Source of the DNA: Astropecten irregularis | Taxonomy: Eukaryota; Echinodermata; Asteroidea; Paxillosida; Astropectinidae | Length of the DNA: 64,000 bases | NCBI GenBank assembly: GCA_963971285.1 | Contig: OZ020253.1 | Span: forward strand, 18,116,528-18,180,527 | Direction of reading: 5' to 3' | In this document: piece by piece, positions 24,266-35,339 of the stretch | How positions within the stretch are numbered: the first letter of the stretch is position 1 | How the letters are laid out: every line of letters starts with the position of its first letter | The notes under the pieces: model-generated | The model's input: the letters and a program-made list of their open reading frames with translations, nothing else | Databases searched by the model: none | What the model was told of the DNA's origin: nothing | Position numbers and translations under genes: made by a program

Positions 24266-24964
24266 AGTTTGAAAAAAATGTATAACCTATAAAATAGTAC
24301 TAGAAATAAGACTCGTTCCCAGTTATGCAAATAATAGCATCTTTAAATTAAGACCAACTCAGTAGTGATGACTATTCTTACCATTAATGATAAAACTGTG
24401 CTTAATTTATGGTATTAATGGACGCTCAGAATGCATAAGAGACTGATACTTAGTTGCAATATATATTTTTTATTATATTTATACATATGTCTTGACATTT
24501 TTTGTTTGTAGTCGGTAGTATAATGTTACAGTATACTAAACAATGAAAGTTCACATTTGTCGAAATATAATCAACAACATGATTACTTTATGTAAGAGTG
24601 AGGACACATTTTGAGCAATAAGATGTCAACATGTGTTGTGACAATAATCAACAAAATATTGATATTAACTTTGATGTTATCCTTATTAACAGTAGGCCCC
24701 ACATTTATGAAGTATACGCATGATAAGAGGAACATACAGTGACTGAAGTTGCAGCAATACAAGAAATATGACAGCATTTTCAATAATCTGAAGATGGTGT
24801 TAAGATAACATCATTCAATAACATGGGCCAATTTCAATAGGCCAAAAATGGAGCTGCTTATGCACCAAAATTTGCACAAATTTGATGATCATAAAAATGT
24901 CTTTGATTCAGTATCTGCACATTCCCAGTCAATGCTGAATATAATGTACACTGCATGTAACAAC

Positions 24965-25247
24965 TAGGGTCCAATTTCATGGAATTCGCTTTGCTTAAAG
25001 TAGCAGACTTTGTTTGGCTTAAATGGTTAGCGTATTTCACGGGAGTATTTTTGTAAAGACTTTCTGCAGAATGCATATATGACAGTGCATTAGCAGTAAA
25101 AAAAAAATTAAGATAAGCCTAAAAATTCTTCGCTAAGTGATTAAGCTCTGAAAGTCTTGCTAACGGATTCCATGAAATAGATTTCACACAAAGCAGTGCC
25201 CGTAAGCACAAAAAATAGCCGTAACGGATTCCATGAAATTGGGCCTA
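24965..25247. mobile_element. MITE-like element, CCAATTTCATGG family
   Basis: The left end GGGTCCAATTTCATGGAATT is answered by an inverted GGCCCAATTTCATGGAATCC at the right. It is related to the elements at 30152 and 33244. Confidence 0.7.
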
Positions 25248-25390
25248 GGTCTGAACTGACTCGTCCTCAATGACGGACATGTGCTTAGGATCATCTGTCT
25301 TCTTGATGTTAGCTTCTCACAGCAGTAGATCAGGATTCTTATCACATCTTGGGCATGGGACATTGAATGAGTTGACTATGTGCAGCCATG

Positions 25391-28300
25391 TCACAGCAGA
25401 TTGGTATACCGCTGCAGGTAGCTTTTGGTAAAGGGCGTACCTCGGGGTAGGATAACAAACAGAGGCTCGCTGGCCACCAAATACCTGAAAACAAAAGCAG
25501 GAGCATATCATACAGGACTGAAATGTTTGTGATGAAACCTCTGAAAATTTGACGTTAGTCACGAGCCACAAGAAACCCTGACTCAATTTTTCTTATAAAA
25601 CATAAAGAATGGTTTGATCTTACTCCGAGATCAAAACTGTTTTTGGTCTTTGTTTTACTAATTTCTGGATAAATACACCATTTCAGGCGGAAATGTTTTA
25701 ACAGTATGTTTCTACCAGCACCATCTTCATATCCTGAAATTTCTGTTTGGGTATGTTACCAATCCTGTACTGTACCTTTAACTTTAACTGTTCAATATTT
25801 TGTAAGCCTTTTGAAATTCAGCCTTTGGCCTTTGTGCTTTTTGGTATCAACGACAGGAGTGCAACAACCATCCAAATCACCTTTGCCTTTCCCTTTGAGT
25901 CCATTAACCCTGAACTATTCCTCACCTTGGGTCTTGGAGAATAGCACCAAGCGGAGTACCGTGACCAACCTCAACGAGTTCAGTGCCTTCAGCATGATGG
26001 AAATAAACCTAGCAAATGAAATAGAACCAACAACAACCATAAGATCATCCTATCCTAGCAGGTCCAGGCAGAATGTGTACAGTGTCCATGCTACAATACC
26101 CTTTTCTGGATTAGTACAGCATTTCAGACAGAAACATTTTTACAGTATATTTCTACCATTACCGTCTTTATACCCTGTAAATACGTAAATCTATGAACAT
26201 TTGTTTTGGTTTGTTGCCAATGTTGTATATGCCATTTAAACATTGACATTTGCTTACCCAAATTTAGCAGTACATCTACAAAAGGGCTTGACAGCACTGT
26301 ACACCAAGCAACCCACTTCCCCACAACTTGGCAGAGTCCAAATACAGGGTGTTCCCCCAAAAAACGCAACACTTGTGTCGGGAACTATTACATAAAAACT
26401 GTTTATCAATTCAAGATTCAGGTGTGTGATACACCTATGTTTTGGCTATCACCATGTAGAATTTCAGCAAAATTGAACTAAAATTTAGTGACAAATTTAA
26501 GACTGAATTACCCAACTTCAATACCCGATTTTCATCTTTCTTTCACACACATTATGTGTGTATTTACCACTATGCATGTTATTCTTGCAAATTTGTTTTT
26601 AGGAGTACTCCTTCAATTGGTCACATTTTCGCCAATTTCAGCCCCAATATGCTTAAATTCTACAAGGTGATATACCGTGATAGCCAAGACATGGTTGTAT
26701 CACAAAACTGAATCTTAAAGTGATAGACAGTTAAATTTTAACATAATGGGCCCCGACACAGTGTTGCGTTTTTTCTGGGACATCCTGTATAATGTGTATA
26801 AGTACTGCCTTGATGTAAATCATTCAAATACCCAGAGAGACCAGAACACAAAGCTGTACGTGAACCTACAGAGTTTCCTTGCAGCTTGCATTTACTCACC
26901 TGCACGGTGTCAGGCCTGTATGCCCTCTGGGAATCCCAAGGGGGTACCTCTTCGAACATCGCTTCTAAATGATCCAAGAGACTGAGAGAAGAACGCATAC
27001 AATCATTAATATCAGCACTGCAGGGAATTCTGTACCAGCACACCACCAGTAATAAATCTATGGGAGGTGAAACTTCAATGAAGATTCAAGATGAACCCAA
27101 TCGAATCAAGGCAGGGCAGGACGACAAGATTTGACAAGTCAGCCACTTATAGAGGTTATTCACGTGACGTCATTGGCCGTCAAGCACAATGATTGCACAC
27201 GCAAAACAATACGCTTCAGTGTACACGCAACGTACAGTGTCCGACGGGTAACCATGGACAACATAGAAAAGCTTGACGACCAATCACGTGATTTTATGAC
27301 GTCGGTGAATAACCTCTATAGGTGATTGACTGAGTGGCCAGGAGGATGGTAATAAGGTCAAAATCATAATAAAAAAAACACTTCCTGTTTGAAAGTCACC
27401 AAAAACAGAACTCACATGGAGTCTTCGTGAAAGGCCACGATGAAGTCACTCTGACTGTGTTCTGGATAGAGGAAGGTGACCGGCCAGATCAGCCTTCCAG
27501 ATTCATCCAGCGTTATGCATCCTCCTGAGGGATGTTGAGTGGTGACAGCCTCTAGGATGAGGCTATCCTGACTCCTGGCCTCATCCTTGACCTCCTCTCT
27601 AAGCTGGCCAAACTGAATCTGCCGACTCTTGGTATTGAGAGGAAGGAAGAGAACACAAAAATGAGTTCCTAAAAGAAGCCTTTGACATGTCCGTCTAAAC
27701 ATTCCATTGAAAAGTGAATGAAGATAAATTGACTGGAGTGGGATTCGAACCGGCAACCTCCTGAATATTGTACAGGCGCTTTAACAACAGCCATTCAGCC
27801 CTACGTTGGTGGTGACCCCAATAGTCAATTATCTTTGTTTGTTTGGCAGTCAGAAGCCATGAAACCATGCACACATCGCCATATCCCAGGGATCATTTCA
27901 CCGATACATGCAGCAATGCTGCAACCTGGGAACAGTACATGGGGGATCACTCAAAGAGGATACAGCTTTTTAATTAATTTAATCGTATGATTCTATTAAT
28001 TAAAAAGCCTCCAAAATAGTAATGGACATCATGACATCTCATAATTTGCAGAACAGGTTTATAAGTAGAAGGCATCCATTGATACTTAGAGACCCATCAG
28101 ATCAGAGCTCAGTGCGTGGTATCCTGAATACCAGTGTTTCGTTGTGTGATAATGTAGAGACTGTGGTAACGTGTGGTAAGCAGCTCTTGTCTACTGTATG
28201 GTAAGTGTAGAGGGTTAGGATTAATGCAAATGATAATGTACTGAAGGCTGCGTTCGAGCGGTTACTTCCGGTAACACGAGTATGATACGTGCGCAATACT

Positions 28301-31300
28301 CCCCAATGCAGGAGTATACTCCCCATATCTAGAGATTATACTCTTGCTGACCCGAGTGACATACTCCAGCCGTTCGAGTGCTCAGGAGTATACTCGTCTT
28401 AACGCGAGTAGCTCGCTCAAACGCAGCCGAGATGACTTACTTTGATAGCTTCCACAACTTTCATTTTTCTAGCATCGGCAGCTTTCTCCTCGACTTTTCG
28501 TTTCCTTTTGTTCCTTTCCAATAATTTCTGTAAAAGAAAAACGACGACAGTATGATAGAATGAGGAACAGTGTATACATTTGGAAAGCGGGATATGCATG
28601 GCAGAGCTATGCCATCTGTCTGTCTTTCTGTCAGTTGGTCAGTTGGTCTCTCTGTCCATCAAGGGGAGATGGTCAGTCAGTCAGTCAGTTAGTCCGTCCA
28701 TCGGTGGGCCAGTCAGAAAGTCGCTTAGTTGGTCTGCCTGTTGGTCAGTCGGTTGGTCTGGCAGTCCGTCAGTCAGTCGCTCAGTCGGTCTGTCCATCAG
28801 TCAGTTGGTCAGTTGGACTTTTCATTGGTCAGTAAGAACGGTTGGTCTGGCAGTCCATCAGTTGGTCACTCAGTTGGTCCGTCCATCGGGGAGTCAGTCA
28901 GTCGCTCTGTTGGTCTGGCAGTCCATGAGTCAGTTGTTCAGTCAGTTGGTCTAGAAGTCCGTCAGTCAGTTGGTCTGTCCGGGAGTTCCTTTTAGCACAG
29001 CACAAACAAAGTGAAAGCCAGTTCACAGTTTCCCACCACATACCTTTTGCTTGGAAGCCATCAACCTCATCTCCAGTACCCTTTTGTCATCAGCTGCAAC
29101 GTGACAGCAGGTTAAAGACAATAGCCTTTGTTTTTTCATACCAAATTAATTCCTATTAATTTCTTTTCACGAAAATGGAATCACCTTTTAGCTTTTTACA
29201 GCCTTCGTAAATACAAGGCAGCTTTTGCTCAACTCTTTCTTTTAAATTAATGCCAATATGTGTTCTTTTTTAGAAATTCCTTTCTTAAATTGATATTTCC
29301 ATGAATGATAGAGAGTCTGGACACTGGTGGACAGTTTGATAAAAATCAACAGGGAAATAAGAACATAACTTCCATAGAAATCAGGACTCTACAGCTTTAG
29401 GTGTCAGCATACCACCAACAACAAATAACAGGTGAATAAGCCATGTATTAACAAGACTAACAAGTCCAAACCCTACCACCAAAAATATCTGGATACCCTG
29501 CTGCCGATATGCAAGAGTTACTCAGTGTTATTGCTGAACGCTCAGTTGTATGGACATTGTCGGCCTTGAATCAGTTCGGAAATTTTCTTTTGAGGGTTGA
29601 GACGACATCCGCATAAAGTGGTCAAAACAACCTCTACTTTTGCCCGTACAAAAATTAAACTTGTGGTTATTACAAAGGATATTTTCAGTGCGCTGTCACA
29701 CCATGCTATGGCTTCATCATACTCCTCCAGCTTGATGCAGCATTCAGCTCCCCTCACTAATGCCTTGAGATGGCTGGGTTTGTATTTGACTGCCTCCTTA
29801 GCATCGTTCACGGAAGACCGGAAATTACCTAATTGATCAAATCAAAGCACAGAGGAAAATTACTTCCAATACCAAGCCTTGAATTTAACGGAGGCCACCG
29901 AGACCATGACCTTCGTTGCCCTGGTTCTAGGCCTTGGTGCCCTTTCAAATATTTCCATAGACATTATGATAATGATTTTCCAATGGAAGAGCACCTTGCA
30001 ATGGAGAATTGGCCCTGTCCCCCTTTCAGAAAATGCATTCTAACGTGGCCACATTTCACAAACGTACATCCCACGACTAAGGAATATTAAAAGATATACT
30101 GTGATAACAAACAGGGATACTCTGATTAAATACAATGTACATCAGAGCCTTGGGGCCAATTTCAAGGCCCTGCTTAGCACAACAATTTGCTAACCATGAA
30201 ATTTCTGTCTGAATAAAAACAGGATTTTCAACCAAAATCTTGTGTATCACTTGTGATTGTTATTTGGCTGTTGTTCGCAGACCCTGAGTATCAAATGGAA
30301 TTTATAATGGCGGTTTGTTTTATTGGGCAAGATATTTTTGTGTTAAGCAATTTGTTGTGCTTAGCAGCTCCATGAAATTGGCCCTTGGTGCTGACAACAA
30401 ATGGCCTCACCTATGTGGAAACTGGCAGCTGCTCGGTTGGTGTGCAGTATTGCACGTAGATCATTATCATCAAAGTTGAGTTTCAGACCCTCGCTGTAGG
30501 CGGTGATGGCTAGCTTGTACTTCCTCTTCTTAAACCACTCATTCCCATCATCCTTATGAACCTTTGCCTGCTCTGGTTTAAACCATACCAAAAAAACAGA
30601 AAACCTCTAAACATGCTAGACATTACAAAGGGAGAAAGTTCAAGTCATGCATAAACCATGACCCCTGCATACTACATAATAGTCTTGGTTCACGACATTG
30701 TTATTACCGGAACGTACAAATCGCTACCCACATCCACGTTCATGTAAGTAAAGACCCCTCTATAACAATGTCTTGGGAGTCCTGTAAAGGTTGTGGGTTG
30801 TGTGCGCACCTCGTTATGTCGCTCTATGTCGTCATGTACAATACCTGCACAGGCCTGCATGCACAGACATGTACATGTACGACTTTGTATGTTAATTGGC
30901 TGTGCCCGACTTCGAAAGTAACACTACATGTGCGTTTCGAAAATGGCATGGATAATTTGTGCACAACCAGCAGAGTTAATTATGACGCAAGCTGCAGAAA
31001 TCCTTTATTTCTTACCATCTGGTGGGTCATCTTCGTCGTACTTGATGGCTTGGAGAGCTTCAACAAGTGCGTTCCCTTCTGGATCATCTGGTACCTTGTT
31101 CATGAATGCAGGAATTTTCTCTATTTCCTTTGTTAATTCAAAATGGTTGGGAGAAAGAAAAACCAATTAATAGACGACTGTTCAATGGGAGACTTGGGAG
31201 AACCGGTCTTCAAGTCAACAGCGCACGCGTACGCATGCGCGAAACAAAGCGCACATGCTCACAATTGCGTGCGTGTGCGCTGTGGACTTGAAGACCGGTT

Positions 31301-32365
31301 CTCCAAAGTCTCCCATTGGATTATGTTTCTGCACATGGCCATTTAACTGCATTGCCCTTCAATTTATGTGTATGCTTGTGTTCATCGGAAACAGTGAAGA
31401 AACCAATGCCTTATACTGGAACAAGACCGAGTGATACTTTGAAGCTGCTGCGGCAGACATAAATCCACTCTGACGGTTAGTCTGGTACCCAGACACAACA
31501 GACGAAGAGTTGTATTTAGGTGAGTTACTTTACTGCAGATGCATTTTTACATTTTGCACAAATTTCTTTACACTAACGTTAACGTTAGTTTTATTTTTAA
31601 GGACCCAGGAACATTTGCTGAAAGTCAAAAGTATCAATCATTGGAAAGAATTCCACTGACGGCCATCACTTGTGCACAAACCTATGGGACTTACAGAGGG
31701 CGTTTTAATAAAAATGGCTACCGCTGCATTCGAAGTGTAGAAATTATAGGTAAAAAACCCCTGAAAATCTCACTTTTTAAATAAGCTACACCAGTTTTCA
31801 CTCCTGAGATTGAAGTTCATCATGACTTGCATCCAATAAGTTAACTCTTGGAGGAAATAACCTGTCCCTGTTTCCGTCATGGCCATCAGTGGAATTCTTT
31901 CCCAATCATTCTTGCTGAGTAACGTGTTAATCATGCTAATTGAGCTAAAATAATCAATGTGTTTTGGAGATCCCGTCTTATCACAATCCCCAGATATGCA
32001 GAGTAACGTTAGGCTAGGCCACTTCCTCCAGACGATGGCCTAGCTGGCAGTAGCTGCCTACATGGCCTAACGTTACGCCCAACATTAGAATAATCATTTG
32101 ACTAATAATTAACGTTAGTCATTCTACGTGAAATTTACACTTGTCCGGAAACTAGGCCACCAACCTTCTCCCAGTTTTTCCTGAAATCTTCCGTTTCTTT
32201 CGAGACATAATTTCCCTTTTTCCTCTCTGCATATTTCGGCTGAGAAGTGACCTCGTCCAGGTACTTATCAAACAAATTATTCACATCGAGATCCACTTTA
32301 CTGTCCGCTTTGCCGGATGCACTGTTCGAAGTTGAACACATGCTGTCTCCTGTGTAGTCCGCCAT
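25391..32365 (-). CDS. TTC4: Tetratricopeptide repeat protein 4, Hsp90 co-chaperone (10 exons)
   Basis: TTC4/Cns1 is a cytosolic and nuclear Hsp90/Hsp70 co-chaperone. I rebuilt ten exons: 32365-32165, 31127-31016, 30572-30411, 29828-29683, 29100-29044, 28527-28441, 27627-27416, 26981-26900, 26008-25926 and 25484-25391. They join in phase to 411 aa (human TTC4 is 387). Exon 1 to exon 2 gives NWEK-EIEKIPAFM, matching human WEKEFEKVPLFM. The TPR block lies about 108-207 (KDDGNEWFKKRKYKLAITAY, HTNRAAA, HLKALVRGAECC). A basic helix spans 208-255. The C-terminal wheel domain runs 285-411 (GRLIWPVTFLYPEHSQSDFI, VPPWDSQRAYRPD, then a short PFTKSYL end). Intron 4 is AT-AC, of U12 type; all others are GT-AG. 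The exon 1 donor (AAG/gttggt) is weak and is the least certain junction. ATGG in a good context sets the start. Confidence 0.9.
25628..25780 (+). mobile_element. TTAA-type MITE, 3' fragment in TTC4 intron 9
   Basis: Contains GGATAAATACACCATTTCAG and TATGTTTCTACCAGCACCAT, the family's right half. Confidence 0.75.
26101..26240 (+). mobile_element. TTAA-type MITE, 3' fragment in TTC4 intron 8
   Basis: A divergent copy of the right half, with CAGCATTTCAGACAGAAACA and ATATTTCTACCATTACCGTC. Confidence 0.65.
26345..26787. mobile_element. Mariner-type MITE in TTC4 intron 8
   Basis: The left end CAGGGTGTTCCCCCAAAAAA continues as CGCAACACTTGTGTCGGG. The right end is its inverse (CCCGACACAGTGTTGCG, then TTTTTTCTGGGACATCCTG). 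Both ends are bounded by TA. The inverted repeats of about 40 bp and the TA target fit the Tc1/mariner superfamily. No transposase is present. Confidence 0.8.
27148..27321. mobile_element. 174-bp inverted-repeat element in TTC4 intron 7
   Basis: The ends TATAGAGGTTATTCACGTGA and, inverted, TATAGAGGTTATTCACCGAC bracket a short interior. Confidence 0.8.
27703..27905 (-). mobile_element. tRNA-derived SINE copy in TTC4 intron 6
   Basis: Reverse orientation. The complement contains box B GGTTCGAATCCCACTCCAG, a degenerate box A, and the shared GGGGTCACCACCAACG and CATGGCTTCTGACTGCC stretches of the element at 6640-6835. Confidence 0.75.
27967..28009. repeat. Short AT-rich palindrome
   Basis: CTTTTTAATTAAT and its inverse ATTAATTAAAAAG are separated by about 17 bp. 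Confidence 0.7.
28246..28428. mobile_element. MITE-like element close to a TTC4 splice donor
   Basis: GGCTGCGTTCGAGCG at the left is answered by CGCTCAAACGCAGCC at the right, with repeated AGTATACTC motifs inside. Its right edge is about 12 bp from the donor of TTC4 exon 6. Confidence 0.75.
28610..28985. repeat. Degenerate GTCAGT/TTGGTC tandem tract
   Basis: A long imperfect run built from AGTC, GTCAGTTGGTC and GGTCTGGCAGTCC in TTC4 intron 5. It creates apparent serine/valine/glutamine-rich open frames that are simple-sequence artefacts. Confidence 0.85.
29101..29682 (-). other. U12-type AT-AC intron of TTC4 (intron 4)
   Basis: On the minus strand the intron starts ATATCCTTT (29682-29674), the U12 AT-AC donor consensus, and ends CAC at 29103-29101. 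A branch-site-like GTCTTTAAC (29119-29111) lies about 11 nt before the 3' end. Using these sites joins SALK to VAADDKRVLEMR, which aligns without gap to human TTC4. No GT-AG choice nearby keeps both frame and alignment. Confidence 0.85.
30152..30385. mobile_element. MITE-like element, GCCAATTTCA...GCTTAGCACA family, in TTC4 intron 3
   Basis: It opens GGGGCCAATTTCAAGGCCCT then GCTTAGCACA. It ends with the inverted form TGCTTAGCAGCTCCATGAAA then TTGGCCC, stopping about 25 bp from the exon 3 donor. Same family as 33244-33494. Confidence 0.8.
31183..31319. mobile_element. 137-bp hairpin element in TTC4 intron 1
   Basis: Arms CAATGGGAGACTTGGGAGAA and GGTCTTCAAGTC are matched by GACTTGAAGACCGGTTCTCC and AAAGTCTCCCATTG. 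The loop is GC-rich and itself partly palindromic (GCGCACGCGTACGC). Confidence 0.8.
31643..31902. mobile_element. hAT-like MITE with 8-bp target duplication
   Basis: Terminal inverted repeats GGAAAGAATTCCACTGACGG and, inverted, GGAAAGAATTCCACTGATGG are flanked by CAATCATT on both sides (31635-31642 and 31903-31910). An inverted second copy is at 53282-53522. It lies in TTC4 intron 1. Confidence 0.85.
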
Positions 32366-32480
32366 GTTGGATACACATGATAGACATCGCTCTTGTCAAT
32401 TGCGAATTCTGATTGGCTTAGATTGCACGGACTCCTGTCTTTGACAGAGGCAACCAATCAAATGAGAGAGCAATGTCTGT
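32366..32480 (-). promoter_or_regulatory. Likely TTC4 promoter region with two CCAAT boxes
   Basis: Immediately upstream of the TTC4 start codon are a minus-strand CCAAT (ATTGG at 32412-32416 on plus) and a plus-strand CCAAT at 32454-32458, in a partly inverted arrangement (CTGATTGG and CCAATCAA). Paired CCAAT boxes are usual in TATA-less housekeeping promoters. The function is inferred. Confidence 0.4.
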
Positions 32481-34297
32481 ACATTGCTCACAACTTAATC
32501 CATGTTTCTGTGTAGCATACGCACTGTGGACCTCAATACAAAGGACGTCCACATAATGAAAATCCCAAATTAAAGGAGACATTTTCAATGTGTCTTGATC
32601 TGTCGCAAATTGAAGTTTATCATTCACTCGGTCCAAATTCCATCATGAAAAAAAGGGTATAGTTCAAATACCAATGGTTTGAAGATGTCCATTTTTTTTT
32701 TGCCAAGTAAGTGCATGAGAACAAAGGAAAGTCCTCATAAGGTATGTAAAACAAACAGGGGTACGGTGTGTGTTGGAGCATGTTTTAATATAGTGCGCAA
32801 TAAATTAAAGTTAATCATCATTAGGGCCTATACATGTATGATTAATTATGCGGACCACATTGGTTGAAGGGAGCCGCCATGATTGACAGAGCAGTCCTCG
32901 GAGGTGGTTATTAGAAAATTTAAAGGAGCCTATCCACTGAAATGGAACGTCTATTGCAGGATATGATCGACTGTGCCCTTATTTCTCAATGGTCTTTGAT
33001 TCTTTGAAGAATATTATCGGTTGATGGATTGATGGACAAATGTTTTCTTTTAAAAATGTGATCGGCCGAGACGGCTCCACGCTCCATATAAGGGCCTTCA
33101 TATAAGTTGATGGTTAGCCCACTCGCCAAAAAGGTCACGCAAAAAGAGATTTTATAGTGAATTTGATCCATAAAATACTCCATGCTTTGATCGAATAGCG
33201 CCCTCTATATTAGGCGTGTCCCCTTACAATTTTTGGCCAATCTGGGGCCAATTTCATAGAGCTGCTTAGCACAAAAAGTCGCTAAGCATGACATTTCTGT
33301 CTTTGGAAAAACACTGAGGATTAACAACCAAATTTCCATGTGTTGTGTATCACTTGAGATTGTTCCATAGACAAGTTGTTCGCTCACCATAAATATCAAA
33401 ATGGAATTTTTAATGGTGGTTTGTTTTATTATTGGGCAAGCTATTTTTGTGCTAAGCATTTTTTTGTGCTAAGCAGCTCTATGAAATTGGCCCCTGGGCT
33501 AATGATGCACTCTCGATGGGTGTGAACAAAAACAAAAGGTCGCATAAATTAAAGACCTCCTTTATTGTTTTGCTTTACAGTTATTGATGTTTAATCACTA
33601 GGCCTATTATAATTATCAATAATCAGTACTTTTTCCTTTCTTTTATATTTTGGGGTATAATGACGTTTTTATAGCAGCATTTTGGTCCACTATTTTTTGC
33701 CTTTTTATTTCCTGTGTTTCTTCGTTAATTTGTATGTGTTTTATATTATTTGTCTATAACTTTATAATGTATATATTTACTTTTGAATTATGTGCATGCG
33801 TGATCAAATAACTACAAGGTTACTTATATTTTTTAACTTTTGAATTCTTTATTTTGTCATTAATGATTATTTTGTTGATTCGTTTTTGTTTTTCTGTTTT
33901 TCTGCGATTTTCGTTTGGCTTTATTTATTGGTTCTGGTTTTGGGGTCTATTTTGCTTTTCTTTTTCTTCCTAGTCCATTTTGTCGGTTTTGTTTCTGTTT
34001 GTTCGTGGCGTTATATTTTTGATTTTGTTGTCATAATCTACCATTCTCAAGGAAACCTCCGTTGATTGTTACAGCACCAATAGGAAACAGAAGGCATGCA
34101 ATTATAAAACTGCAAACAAAATAATAATATGGTACGTTTTCATTCATTTTATCATAATTAGCTCGTGCAAGTTTATTATTTCTTAGTTGTGCCTAGTAAC
34201 CACCAAACCAGTTGCATTCAAGTTGACTCACAATTTCCAATGAACGTAGCAATCTGGGAATAAATCATATAGATCCTAAAAAGCGGGAATCGATGTT
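32481..34297. other. Intergenic between TTC4 and the lectin cluster
   Basis: Contains one MITE (33244-33494). From about 33590 it is the left part of a block repeated near 46510. No gene seen. Confidence 0.55.
33244..33494. mobile_element. MITE-like element, GGGGCCAATTTCATAGAGCT family
   Basis: The left end GGGGCCAATTTCATAGAGCT then GCTTAGCACA is answered at the right by TGTGCTAAGCAGCTCTATGA then AATTGGCCCC. Confidence 0.85.
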
Positions 34298-34675
34298 TAA
34301 AGGTAATATCATACTTTGTTTTTTGTAAAAACAAACCACAGATTCATGCATTCGGCAAAAATGTAGAGAAAGAACCAGTAACAGTCATCTGTGAAAATTC
34401 CAGTTCCATACGGTGCCCTCTTTTTGAGAAAACAGTGAAACAACGCCCACAGTATTCTAACAAAAATTTCACAGTTATTTGTTTTATCTTTGAAAGATCA
34501 AATTTGTTGTTGGTAATTGGTTTTACTCTTTTCAGGATGAATACAGCATTTCAGGTAGAAATGTTTTAAAGATAATGTTTCTACCATCACCATCTTTATA
34601 TCCTGTAAGTGTTATAGGTTAATCTGTGAAGAATTCTGTTTCGGTATGCTACCAAAGTATGATATAGTTCCTTTA
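34298..34675 (+). mobile_element. TTAA-type MITE, full length
   Basis: Flanked by TTAA on both sides. It starts AGGTAATATCATACTTTG and ends CCAAAGTATGATATAGTTCC. Its paralogue is at 46975-47323. Confidence 0.85.
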
Positions 34676-35339
34676 ATTTTCGAGAATAAAACATTGATTC
34701 ACTTATAACAAAATCTTAAATTTTTCGGATACTACCATAAAGCGCGAGTTTAACAACGAGAAAAAGTACGAATGAAAATAACGACGTGTAAAATGGGCGG
34801 CTATTCACAAAGCACACAAATAATTTCAGAATAATGTTGGTATCTCAACAAACAAATAACTGCAATGAATGTGAGATGCTATTATTCGCATCAAATGTAA
34901 CATACTATGGAAATATTAAATTCAACACATTATTTTTTGCTATTCAAAACACCGATAAGGCCTATAATGGCAATTAGAATATTATTTCTATATACATATT
35001 TTTCTCTCAATTTTCTTTTCTTTCTTTCTTTCTCTTTTCTTTTTTTTTCCATTTTTTTTCTAACTCCTGAAGAATAATGATATGCTGATTAATAGAATTT
35101 TCTTTCTGGTAGTCTCACTTACCTCTAACAAAATTATCTAGAATAAATTCCTTTATAATTTTGAACAGTACTTGAAACAATTATGTTATGACAATCAGTC
35201 AGTTCAAATCAAAGGTGCTTAAAGTCCAGTCAATTGGTGTATTTGAAGATGTTAGTTCAGTTTTAAAAGAACTCAGTTCCGTGTGTATGGGTCCATAATT
35301 ATTGCCGTAGTTGCGTCCATGGTAATGTAGCGTCTACAG

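Larger units (their letters stand above)
23220..25390. other. Intergenic between the fucosyltransferase-like gene and TTC4
   Basis: Both genes end into this stretch (convergent). Three short inverted-repeat elements occupy part of it (23609, 24041, 24965). No gene seen. Confidence 0.6.

Noticed and set aside
25317-25586. 89-codon open frame over the last TTC4 exon
   Set aside because: It is in another frame from the one that continues TTC4; the correct frame ends at 25391 and matches the TTC4 C-terminus.
28560-28995. Overlapping open frames rich in Ser, Val and Gln
   Set aside because: All three frames come from the degenerate AGTC tandem tract in a TTC4 intron.
29597-29836. Open frame opposite TTC4 exon 4
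   Set aside because: Antisense shadow of the TPR-coding exon.
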